From NCBI GenBank assembly GCA_023230905.1, contig JALNWL010000021.1, positions 1 through 20,036 on the forward strand: a stretch of 20,036 nt of DNA. The letters run 5' to 3'. Below are positions 7,999 through 15,373 of this stretch, piece after piece; position 1 is the first letter of the stretch, and the number at the start of each line of letters is the position of its first letter. Under the pieces are notes generated by a model. The model was given only the letters and a program-made list of their open reading frames with translations. It did no database searches and had not been told where the DNA came from. Made by a program: the position numbers and the translations under genes. The stretch comes from Syntrophales bacterium. Lineage in GTDB: Bacteria; Desulfobacterota; Syntrophia; Syntrophales; UBA2251.

Positions 7999-8021
7999 AC
8001 CCCCAAGAAAGGAGAGCACCC

Positions 8022-8171
8022 ATGACCAAGAAAAAGAAATTCTTCCTGTCCGTGATCGTCGTCGCCATACTGGGGATCGTATTCTACCGCTTCCTTCCCC
8101 CGCACCGGAAACAGCAGCTGCGCTTCCTCCTGAAGCAGGCCCCGTCCCTGCCGGGTCGGTACATGGTCTAG
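8022..8171 (+). CDS. Single-span membrane microprotein, copy 2 (49 aa)
   Basis: ATG at 8022 follows AAAGGAGAGCACCC, 23 bases after the copy 2 flavoenzyme stop. The 49-residue product starts MTKKKKFF, has one hydrophobic span at ~7-25, then a basic tail LRFLLKQAPSLPGRYMV. Its tail matches the first microprotein in pattern: an RK pair, a hydrophobic stretch, Q(V/A)P, then a terminal RY. Repeating the same gene order after each flavoenzyme indicates a conserved functional pair. The role is unknown; membrane tethering of the partner enzyme is inference. Confidence 0.8.
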   Translation: MTKKKKFFLSVIVVAILGIVFYRFLPPHRKQQLRFLLKQAPSLPGRYMV

Positions 8172-8193
8172 GATCGATCGAACAGGCACCCGG

Positions 8194-8230
8194 GGGGGCC
8201 GCCGCGGCGTCCCGCCTCACGGCGGCCCCC
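8194..8230 (+). terminator. GC-rich hairpin after microprotein 2
   Basis: GGGGGCCGCC (8194-8203) pairs perfectly with GGCGGCCCCC (8221-8230) across a 17-base loop, followed by TCTCTC rather than a clean T-tract. It may partly terminate or process the message before the third small gene. Confidence 0.4.
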
Positions 8231-8257
8231 TCTCTCATCAGAAGGGAGGAGAACGTT

Positions 8258-8458
8258 ATGGCCGAACAGATTTTGCCGTTCTTATGGATCGGGGTGGCGT
8301 TGATGTCGATCGTCGTTCTGGTATTGCTTTCCATGACGCTTTGGGAGCTTCGCAAAACGGTCAAATCCGTGGCGATCATCTCCGAGCGCGTCGCGTACCT
8401 GACGGACGTCAAGGCCTGGTGGGGGTTCCTGACAACACTGGTCCGGCGCAAGGGATGA
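8258..8458 (+). CDS. Small single-span membrane protein (66 aa)
   Basis: ATG at 8258 follows AGAAGGGAGGAGAACGTT. The product has a long hydrophobic span at ~5-29 with an acidic N-terminus, so by the positive-inside rule it should be N-out/C-in. An amphipathic cytosolic segment follows (ELRKTVKSVAIISERVAYL, then WWGFLTTLVRRKG). It lacks the RY tail of the two microproteins, so it belongs to another family. It is the last gene before a strong terminator-like hairpin and probably belongs to the flavoenzyme operon. Family not recognised. Confidence 0.75.
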   Translation: MAEQILPFLWIGVALMSIVVLVLLSMTLWELRKTVKSVAIISERVAYLTDVKAWWGFLTTLVRRKG

Positions 8459-8469
8459 GCGTGCGCCGC

Positions 8470-8510
8470 CGCCCGGTGGACGAGGAGGCCGTCCGCCGGG
8501 CGATGCTTTT
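8470..8510 (+). terminator. Rho-independent terminator-like hairpin closing the operon
   Basis: Bases 8470-8481 and 8491-8502 form a 12-bp stem (CGCCCGGTGGAC with its partner, one G-U pair) around a 9-base loop. TTTT follows at 8507-8510 after a 4-base gap. It lies 12 bases past the small membrane protein stop and separates the flavoenzyme operon from the regulator gene. Confidence 0.55.
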
Positions 8511-8606
8511 CAGAGGGAAATCATCGCGGACTTGTGATATGAGAACGTGCACGGGAGGCGACAATGGCCTTCCGGATCGACGGTTTCGTGACGTGCAGGG
8601 TCGTCC

Positions 8607-9365
8607 ATGGATCAGATGCTGGCCCCGATTCGGGCCAAGAGCTTAAAAGAGGTCTTCATCGAGCGCTTCGAGGCGCTCATCCTGTCCGGCAAGCTGGAGG
8701 TGGGCCAGAAACTGCCTTCGGAGCGTGAACTCGCCGAAGCCTTGGGCGTGAGCCGTCCCGTCGTCCACGAAGGACTGCGGGACCTGGAGGTCCGAGGGAT
8801 GGTGACGATGAAGCCCCGCGTCGGGACCGTGGTCAACGATTACCGGCTCGACGGATCTCTGGCGATCCTCTCCAGCCTGCTGAGTCATTATTCGGGAGAG
8901 CTGGAAACGAAGCTTTTGGACAGTATGTTCGAGATGCGCATCCTCTTCGAGACGGAGACCGTCCGTCTGGCCGCCCTGAACCGCACGGAAGAGCAGCGCC
9001 AGGTCTTTCACCGTCTCATCGGCGAGTGGGACACCGTCGACATGAAGGACCTCGACGCCACGGCGGACCTCTATTTCCGCTTCCACCACCATGTGGCCAT
9101 GGCGTCGAACAACCTCTTCTACCCGTTGCTCCTGAATTCCTTCAAGAACGTCTATCTCAGCATGGCCCGGCAGTCCTTCATCGACGCCCCGGTCGTGCCC
9201 CGAGTCTCCTCCTGCCACCGGCGGATCGCCACGGCCGTGGACGCAAAGGACCCCGAGGCCGCGGTCGCCGCCATGCGGGACCTGATCCTCTTCGGAGAAA
9301 CGCACCTGAAGGGCCTGATCGAGGCATCAGGGCGGAACCGGGGGACATTGCCCCCGGCGCCCTGA
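8607..9365 (+). CDS. GntR-family transcriptional regulator, FadR subfamily (FCD domain)
   Basis: A 252-residue regulator. The N-terminal winged helix-turn-helix spans ~8-78 (LILSGKLEVGQKLPSEREL, ALGVSRPVVHEGLRDLEVRG). A helical FCD ligand domain follows, with histidines in FRFHHHVAMASNN, SSCHRRI and GETHLKGL that fit the metal-binding site of many FCD proteins. Such regulators respond to organic acids or acyl-CoA and usually repress neighbouring genes. Start: ATG 8607 with a weak AGGG upstream; ATG 8616 is an alternative. It follows the flavoenzyme operon in the same direction and converges with the FadJ-like gene, 9 bases apart. The FadR-type palindrome at 4580-4590 makes that operon its likeliest target. 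The effector is unknown. Confidence 0.9.
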   Translation: MDQMLAPIRAKSLKEVFIERFEALILSGKLEVGQKLPSERELAEALGVSRPVVHEGLRDLEVRGMVTMKPRVGTVVNDYRLDGSLAILSSLLSHYSGELETKLLDSMFEMRILFETETVRLAALNRTEEQRQVFHRLIGEWDTVDMKDLDATADLYFRFHHHVAMASNNLFYPLLLNSFKNVYLSMARQSFIDAPVVPRVSSCHRRIATAVDAKDPEAAVAAMRDLILFGETHLKGLIEASGRNRGTLPPAP

Positions 9366-9374
9366 TCCCGCCCG

Positions 9375-11372
9375 CTACGCGTAAAACTTCTTCCCGAAGA
9401 GTTTCTCGCTCAGCCCCGTCAGGTCGCCCCACTTCATGGGGCCGCCCTTGTCCGGCGGGAAGCCGGTCCCCCAGATCATCCCGACATCGATCATGGCGGG
9501 CGACATCACGATCTGTCGGTCCAGGAGGTCCTTGCCGACCTTCAGCATGGATTCGATGAACCCGGTCTGCATCTCCTCGACCGAGACCTCCCTCGGCGCG
9601 TCCTTCGCGATCAGGGGCAGGACCTCGGGATCGACGCTGCCGTCCTTGAGAAAGAAGCCCTTGCCGGACTTCTTCAGGCCGCAGCGCCCCGCCTCCACGA
9701 CGTTCTTGAGCGTCGGCTGAACGAATCCCATGCCCTTCATGGCCTTGTAGGGCACGTCGATCCCGACCTCGTCCGTCAGACGGATCGGCCCCACCGGCAT
9801 GCCGAAGGCCGTTACGGCCCCGTCCACCTTCTCGATGGGATTGCCCGCCTCGATGTACTCCAGCGCCAGCTTGAGGTAGGGGAAGAGCAGCGCGTTGACG
9901 ACGAAGCCCGGATTGTCGCGGCAGACGATCGGCCGCTTCCGGATGAGCCCGGTGAAGTTCAGCAGGTTGTCGATCGTGTCCTGGGCGGTCTGTTCGCCGC
10001 GGATGACCTCGACGAGCTGCATCATCCAGACGGGAGAGAAGAAGTGAATACCGCCGAACCGCGCCGGATTCACGACGAACGGCGCCATGGAGGTGATGGG
10101 AATCGAGGAGGTGTTGCTCGCCACGATGCAGTCCTCTCGGATCACCTTGCCCAGTTCTTCGTACACCTGCTTCTTGACGCCGATCTCCTCGAAGACGGCC
10201 TCGATGACGATGTCCACCTCGCGGAAGGCGTCGATATAGTCCGACGTCGCCGTCAGGCGAGCCATCAGGTCCTCCACGGATTCCTTCAGGCGCTTCTTCT
10301 CGGCCATGCCGCCCAGAATCTTCCGGAGGAAGGCCTTGCCCGGTTCCAGGGCCTCGGGGACGTCCTTCACGATGACGGGAATTTTGGTATTGCGCAGGAT
10401 ATCGATGACGATCCCGCGGCCCATCGTGCCGAATCCGAGGACGGCGGCCTTGTTGATCGCCTTGGGAACGAAGCCCTTTGTCATCATGCTCTTGGGCTTG
10501 TCCGTCATCCCCTTGATGAAGAAGGTGTTGATGCTGCCCTTGGCCTGGTTGCTCAGGATGACCTTGACGAAGTTTTCCTTCTCCAGTTCTAGCCCCTCCT
10601 CCAGCGAGAGCTTGACGCCCCGGTGCATGGAGTCGAGGGCCAGCATCGGGCCGGGGATCTCGCGGCCCTTGGTGGCCTTCAGGATCCCCTGTTTGGCCAT
10701 CTCCGCGATCGCATCCACCTGGGAGAAATCCTGCTCCAGACGCTTGAGTTCCGCCTTCCCGGCATTGATCTCGGTGAGGAACGCCTTGGCCGCCGCCAGG
10801 AGGTCCTGGTCGGCGGGGATGATCCGGTCGATGATCCCCAGTTCGAGGGCCTTGACCGCGGGGAGCATCTTCCCCTTGAGGATCAGTTCAAAGGCCGGGT
10901 AGCCGATCAGCCGGGGCAGCCGCTGCGTCCCGCCGCCGCCGGGGAAAAGGCCGACGTTGCACTCGGGCAGGCCGATGATCGTGGTCTTTCCTTCCTTGGC
11001 GATCCGCGCCGTGCACGCCAGGGCGAATTCCAGGCCGCCGCCCAGGCAGTGGCCGTGGATCGCCGCGATGACCGGATAGCCCAGCCGGCCCATGCGGGTG
11101 AAGCAGCCGTGAAACGTGTTCAGGATCGTCCGGGCCACGTCGGCGGACTCCACCTGGGCCATCGTCTTCAAGTTCGCTCCGGACAGGAAATTCTCCGGCT
11201 TTCCGGAGATGAAGATGAGCCCCTTGAGGCCCTTCTCCTTCTCCACGTCGCCCATCAGCCGGTCGAAATCCTCGAAGGCCGCGTCCGTCCAGGTGTTCAT
11301 TGCATCGCCGACGATATCGAACGTAACGATGCCGATCCCTTCCTCCGCGCGCAAATTGAAAATCTGACTCAT
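9375..11372 (-). CDS. Fused enoyl-CoA hydratase / 3-hydroxyacyl-CoA dehydrogenase (FadB/FadJ type)
   Basis: A 665-residue bifunctional beta-oxidation enzyme, somewhat shorter than E. coli FadB/FadJ (about 715-730). The crotonase part (~1-190) has the oxyanion-hole segment HGHCLGGGLEFALAC and GLPECNVGLFPGGGGTQRL, each carrying a glutamate at a catalytic position. The NAD-binding part starts with AVLGFGTMGRG near 310. The dehydrogenase has IVIEAVFE, ASNTSS, the catalytic His in GGIHFFSP, VEVIRG and DNPGFVVNALL, then two C-terminal helical domains. It hydrates 2-enoyl-CoA and oxidises the resulting 3-hydroxyacyl-CoA with NAD. ATG at 11372 follows a strong AAAGGAGGT. No thiolase (FadA) or acyl-CoA dehydrogenase neighbours it. 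A 148-base gap separates it from the phzF remnant upstream, so it may have its own promoter. Confidence 0.93.
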   Translation of the reverse strand: MSQIFNLRAEEGIGIVTFDIVGDAMNTWTDAAFEDFDRLMGDVEKEKGLKGLIFISGKPENFLSGANLKTMAQVESADVARTILNTFHGCFTRMGRLGYPVIAAIHGHCLGGGLEFALACTARIAKEGKTTIIGLPECNVGLFPGGGGTQRLPRLIGYPAFELILKGKMLPAVKALELGIIDRIIPADQDLLAAAKAFLTEINAGKAELKRLEQDFSQVDAIAEMAKQGILKATKGREIPGPMLALDSMHRGVKLSLEEGLELEKENFVKVILSNQAKGSINTFFIKGMTDKPKSMMTKGFVPKAINKAAVLGFGTMGRGIVIDILRNTKIPVIVKDVPEALEPGKAFLRKILGGMAEKKRLKESVEDLMARLTATSDYIDAFREVDIVIEAVFEEIGVKKQVYEELGKVIREDCIVASNTSSIPITSMAPFVVNPARFGGIHFFSPVWMMQLVEVIRGEQTAQDTIDNLLNFTGLIRKRPIVCRDNPGFVVNALLFPYLKLALEYIEAGNPIEKVDGAVTAFGMPVGPIRLTDEVGIDVPYKAMKGMGFVQPTLKNVVEAGRCGLKKSGKGFFLKDGSVDPEVLPLIAKDAPREVSVEEMQTGFIESMLKVGKDLLDRQIVMSPAMIDVGMIWGTGFPPDKGGPMKWGDLTGLSEKLFGKKFYA

Positions 11373-11526
11373 GCCGCACCTCCTTTGTGTTCGGGAATCC
11401 GTCGGATGACGGAACGCCCGTCGATTGAACCCCTTTTTTCACACCATGGCGAAGAGGGACAACGCCCCCTCGCTCCGTCACGCGGGCGCTTGAAGACGTC
11501 CTCCGCGCTCGGCGCGTCCTAGCGTA

Positions 11527-11820
11527 TTAAGAGTGATCGGCCCTTCCAGATAGAGGGCCGCTCGGCCCGAAATTTTCACGCGCTCGCCAGGGTCGCATGG
11601 CCGCAGAGCGCCACCTCCGCTCCGTGGTCGGCGTGAACCAGCGCAGATCGAACCCGTCCGAATTAGGCACCAGGAACGCCGTTTCGGAGAGGTTGTTATC
11701 GGCCGCCACGGCCTGGAGCGGGGCGTCTTCGAGCCAGTCCTCCAGCAGGCACACGGCGGCGGGATTTCCGGAGAAGACCTCCGCGGTGGAGGCTTCGACC
11801 TGGTAGAAGGGCCGGTTCAT
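11527..11820 (-). pseudogene. Decayed PhzF-family epimerase/isomerase remnant
   Basis: From ATG 11820 the frame encodes a good PhzF N-terminus: FYQVEA, FSGNPAAVCLLEDWL, NNLSETAFLVP (with the family's catalytic Glu, here residue 46) and LRWFTPTTE. At about 11620 the frame breaks. The shifted frame continues EVALCGHATLASA, the next conserved PhzF block, and hits TGA at 11578-11576. A third segment, VKISGRAALYLEGPITL (11579-11529), matches the end of PhzF proteins. Roughly 180 residues between the CGHATL block and that end (a full protein is about 260-300 aa) are missing. So this is a frameshift plus a large internal deletion. Intact relatives are small isomerase-fold proteins of mostly unknown substrate. 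It lies 38 bases after the 11859 ligase, so it was probably once co-transcribed with it. Confidence 0.8.
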
Positions 11821-11858
11821 GTTCTCTCGACCTTCTCCGGCAGGCCGGTTGCTTCGCA

Positions 11859-13373
11859 TCAGCCGAAGCGTTTTCTCAGTTCGCCCTTGACGACCTTGCC
11901 GGCGGCGTTGCGGGGGATGTCGTTTACGATGTGGATCTGGCGGGGGCACTTGTAGGCGGCAAGGTTCTCGCGGCACCAGGCGAGGAGGGCGTCCGGCGTC
12001 GTCTCCTGACGGAGGGAAACGATCGCCACGACCCGCTCCCCCCATTTCTCGTCCGCCACGCCGATCACGGCGGATTCCTTGATGCGGGGGTTGGCCTGCA
12101 GGACCTCCTCCACCTCGCGGGAATACACCTGTTCGCCCCCCGTGGTGATCACGTCCCGCTTGCGGTCCACGAGGGTGATGAATCCGTCTTCATCCCGTTT
12201 GCCCAGGTCCCCGGTGCGGAAGAATCCGCCCTTGACGGCCTGCCCGGTTTCCTCAGGCATTTTGTAATACCCGTCGAGGGCGTTCCCCCGGACGGCGATC
12301 TCGCCGACCTCCCCGACGGCGGCCTCCCGGCCGCGCCAGTCGAAAATCCGGACGTCCGTCAGGGTCATGGGCGTGCCGACGGAGAGCGGCTTCGCCAGCG
12401 CCGCCTCCGGCCGGAGCAGCGTTGCCGCGGGCGAGAGCTCCGTCATGCCGTAGATGTCCATCATCGCGGCGCACGGGAAATGGGCGAGCAGCTTCTCGCG
12501 CATCTCGCCCGGCATCGCCATCCCGCCGTTCCCCAGCAGACGCACGGACCGGACGTCGTACTTCGCGAAGTCGGGATAAGCCAAAAGTGTCCGCCAGAGG
12601 ATCGCCGGACCCCAGGTCACCGTCACGGCCTCCTGCTGGATCGTCCGGAGCATGTCCTCCGGGTCGAAGCGCAGGTGGATCGCAATCGTGCATCCCAGGA
12701 CCAGGCCGGGCAGGAGCATGCAGTTGACGGCCGCGGCATGGAACAGGGGTGGGACGATCTGGAGCACGTCGTCACATGTGAAGCGGTAGTCGAGACAGCA
12801 GGTGAAGGCGTTGAAGAGGCTGTTGCGGTGGGTCAGGACGGCCCCCTTGGGCACGCCCGTTGTCCCGGCCGTATAGAGGATCAGGTTGGCGTCATACAGG
12901 GAGACGTCCACCTCCGGCTCATCGGGCGGGTAGCCGGCGGACAGGGTTTCGAAATCCAGGGTGCCGTTCTCGCCGTTGCAGAGATAGGTACGGACCTGGG
13001 GCAGGTCGTCCCGGATCGCCGCGACCCGCTCCATGAAGAGCGGGGAAAAGACGATCGCCACGGCGTCGGCCTGGCCGATCTGATATTTGAGTTCACGGGG
13101 AACGAGGCCGTAGTTCAGGGGAACGCCGACGGCCCCGGCCTTGGCGACGGCGAGCCATGTGACGACGAACTCCGGGCTGTTCATGAAGAGGAACGCCACC
13201 TTGTCTCCCTTGCGAACGCCCGCGGCCGTCAGGGCCCGGGCGAGGCGGTTCACCCGGGCGTTCAATTCGCCGTAGGTGAAGCGCTCGTCCTGAAAGACGA
13301 GGGCCGTCTTGTCCGGATATTTCGCCGCCGTCAGGGCGAACATGTCGCCCACGCTATCGATATTCCCCCGCAT
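11859..13373 (-). CDS. Acyl-CoA synthetase / AMP-dependent ligase
   Basis: A 504-residue member of the adenylate-forming (ANL) superfamily, near the usual 500-550. It activates a carboxylic acid with ATP and transfers it to CoA. Motifs in order: P-loop YTAGTTGVPKGAVLTHRN (~165), YGMTELSPA (~310), the hinge region FRTGDLGKRDEDGFITLVDRKRD (~395), GEQVYSREVEEVL, and the C-terminal catalytic lysine in PRNAAGKVVKGELRKRFG. ATG 13373 is chosen because GGAAGGAGATCC precedes it and homology begins there. An upstream in-frame ATG at 13418 would add 15 low-complexity residues. It follows the second ligase by 66 bases. Substrate chain type cannot be read; a fatty or cyclic acid is likely from context. 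Confidence 0.92.
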   Translation of the reverse strand: MRGNIDSVGDMFALTAAKYPDKTALVFQDERFTYGELNARVNRLARALTAAGVRKGDKVAFLFMNSPEFVVTWLAVAKAGAVGVPLNYGLVPRELKYQIGQADAVAIVFSPLFMERVAAIRDDLPQVRTYLCNGENGTLDFETLSAGYPPDEPEVDVSLYDANLILYTAGTTGVPKGAVLTHRNSLFNAFTCCLDYRFTCDDVLQIVPPLFHAAAVNCMLLPGLVLGCTIAIHLRFDPEDMLRTIQQEAVTVTWGPAILWRTLLAYPDFAKYDVRSVRLLGNGGMAMPGEMREKLLAHFPCAAMMDIYGMTELSPAATLLRPEAALAKPLSVGTPMTLTDVRIFDWRGREAAVGEVGEIAVRGNALDGYYKMPEETGQAVKGGFFRTGDLGKRDEDGFITLVDRKRDVITTGGEQVYSREVEEVLQANPRIKESAVIGVADEKWGERVVAIVSLRQETTPDALLAWCRENLAAYKCPRQIHIVNDIPRNAAGKVVKGELRKRFG

Positions 13374-13439
13374 GGATCTCCTTCCCGCCCATGGATGCCG
13401 GGCGGCCCGTCGGGGCACCGCCCGGCGTCTTCACGCCGC

Positions 13440-15104
13440 TTACGCGGTCTTCATCTTCTGTTTGATGTCCTCCCGGAGGACCTTCTTCATGATCTTTCCC
13501 ACGGGATTGCGCGGGATGGCGTCGATGATCTCCAGGCGCTCCGGAATCTTGTAGACGGCCAGACCCTTCTCCTTCATGAAGGCCACAATTTCCTCGAGGG
13601 TGATCGTCTCGCCCGGTTTCGGCACGACGTAGATGCAGGTCCGCTCGCCCAGGATCTCGTCCGGCATGGCCACGGCCGCCGCGTCCGTTACCTTGGGATA
13701 GCCCAGCACCAGGTTCTCCACCTCCTGGGCGCTCACGTTGAAGCCGCCCCGGATGATGATGTCCTTGGACCGTTCGAAGAAGCCGACGCAGTTGTTGTCC
13801 TTCATCTGGAAGAGGTCGCCCGTGTTGAAGAAGCCGTCCTTGTCGAAGGACTTCTCCGTCAGGTCCGGCCGCTTGAAGTAGCCGGGAATGACGTTGGGCC
13901 CACGGTACCACAGCTCTCCCACCTTCCCCTCTTCCGTGACTTCCTGCTTCGTCACCGGGTCGATCAGCTTCATGGTGACAAAGGCGAGTTGGCCCTCGTA
14001 CCAGGGCGTGCCCGGTGTTCCCAGCAGCGGGAAGTGATCGATGCGCATCTCCATGTCGGTGATGTGCTTGGCGCCGGCGATGTTGCCCGTCCCTTCGTTC
14101 TGACCCCAGATGTTGCCGAACTCGATCCCCCAGCGGCGCTTCAGCTCCTGGACGGACCACAGCGAGGGCGGCGCCGCCCCGATGGTGATGGACCGGACCT
14201 TGGAGAAGTCGAACTGGTCCACCTTGGGATGCTTAAGGAGCGCATTGACGATGGCCGGGACGAGCAGCGTGTAGTTGATCTCCTCCAGGATCATCTGCAT
14301 CACGAAGGTCGCCCCGTCGAAGGGGTGATGGAGGACGAACTTCCCGCCGCCCCTCAGCCACTCGACGAAGACCGTTCCGATGGAGGCCATGTTCACGAGC
14401 GGCCCGGCGGTGATCAAGTTGTCGCCCGGCAGGATCGGGGCGCTGTCGTAACACAGGGTGGTCTGGAAGAGCCAGTTGTTGTGGCTGAGCGGGCAGCCCT
14501 TGGGCTGGGCCTCCGTGCCCGACGACCAGCAGAGGGTGAACACGTCGTTGGGATCGATGTGGATCTGATCGAGTTTTCCGGTAACCTCGCCCTGCGTCAT
14601 CTCCCGGATCTGGGGCAGGGTCAGGATGTGCTTGATCGAGCGGCGCTTCGCCTGGATCTTCTCGACCATCTCCTTGTGCTTGAAGCCGCCGAATTCCTCG
14701 ACCGTGATGACGGCCGCGGCCTCGGTCATTTCGGCGATGAAGTCATGCTCGGACGCCCGCCACTGCATGGGCATGGGTGAAATCAGGGCGCCGGCCCGGG
14801 TGATCGCCAGGTACAGCATGGCGAGTTCCCAGCAGTTCGGGAGCTGCACCATGATGATGTCGTCCTTCTTGATGCCCAGGTTAACGAAGGCCTCGGCGGT
14901 CGCGTCCACGGCCCGGTCGAGTTCCTTGTAGGTCAGCCGTTCCGGTTTGAGGCCGACTAGGGCCTCCTTGTTCATGGGATCCACGAGGCAGACCTTGTCC
15001 GGCTGGGTACGGACGTGCTCCTTGAAGTAATCAATGAATGTCTTGTCCCCCCACGCGCCCGCTTCCGTCCACTTCTTGATCATTTCCTGTGACGCCAAAA
15101 TCAT
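13440..15104 (-). CDS. Acyl-CoA synthetase / AMP-dependent ligase with variant P-loop
   Basis: A 554-residue ANL-superfamily ligase, distinct from its neighbour. The P-loop reads WSSGTEAQPKGCPLSHNN (~196) in place of the common TSGTTGxPKG. WGQNEGTG (~348) replaces the usual YGxTE, followed by FFNTGDLFQMKDNNCVGF, GGFNVSAQEVENLV and the catalytic Lys in PRNPVGKIMKKVLRED. The enzyme should form an acyl-CoA from a carboxylate. The start is one of two close ATGs, 15110 or 15104. AAGGAG is 3 bases from the first and 9 from the second, so 15104 is preferred. The frame also extends upstream to 15200 but without homology. It heads the ligase/phzF/FadJ row after a 269-base gap from the SDR. Confidence 0.92.
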   Translation of the reverse strand: MILASQEMIKKWTEAGAWGDKTFIDYFKEHVRTQPDKVCLVDPMNKEALVGLKPERLTYKELDRAVDATAEAFVNLGIKKDDIIMVQLPNCWELAMLYLAITRAGALISPMPMQWRASEHDFIAEMTEAAAVITVEEFGGFKHKEMVEKIQAKRRSIKHILTLPQIREMTQGEVTGKLDQIHIDPNDVFTLCWSSGTEAQPKGCPLSHNNWLFQTTLCYDSAPILPGDNLITAGPLVNMASIGTVFVEWLRGGGKFVLHHPFDGATFVMQMILEEINYTLLVPAIVNALLKHPKVDQFDFSKVRSITIGAAPPSLWSVQELKRRWGIEFGNIWGQNEGTGNIAGAKHITDMEMRIDHFPLLGTPGTPWYEGQLAFVTMKLIDPVTKQEVTEEGKVGELWYRGPNVIPGYFKRPDLTEKSFDKDGFFNTGDLFQMKDNNCVGFFERSKDIIIRGGFNVSAQEVENLVLGYPKVTDAAAVAMPDEILGERTCIYVVPKPGETITLEEIVAFMKEKGLAVYKIPERLEIIDAIPRNPVGKIMKKVLREDIKQKMKTA

Positions 15105-15373
15105 TGTCATTCCCTCCTTGAGAATTGATTGAACAACGAATTTTTTCGACACGCATGACGCCGACGCAGATGAACGCCCCGGTCCTCTTCGGGAACACAA
15201 ACCTTACGCTGTCAATCCCCGGCACGGGAAGGCTCAGGGACGAGAAACACTTCCGTCCTCCTTTCTCACAAAATTTCTGTCGGCCCGCGAGGCCCGGCCC
15301 TGCGCCTTGAGGATGATCGCCTCGCCCCGGGCGAGGCCGCAGCCACCACCCCGCCGCCGCGGGGGCCTGAGCG
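15105..15373. other. Intergenic gap between the SDR and ligase genes
   Basis: Nothing coding was found in these 269 bases. They hold a hairpin after the SDR gene and a lone TTGACA on the minus strand near 15208-15213 with no matching -10 downstream. A ligase promoter is likely here but was not resolved. Confidence 0.5.
15319..15337 (-). terminator. Hairpin after the SDR gene
   Basis: GCCTCGCCC and GGGCGAGGC pair around a single C, effectively a 7-bp stem with a 5-base loop. It lies about 37 bases past the SDR stop, without a T-tract. Confidence 0.35.

Noticed and set aside
11931..14780. Open frame of about 949 codons on the plus strand, antisense to both ligases
   Set aside because: Composition is the typical His/Asp/Arg/Gly-rich shadow of GC-rich genes, and both ligases on the other strand are complete with all motifs.
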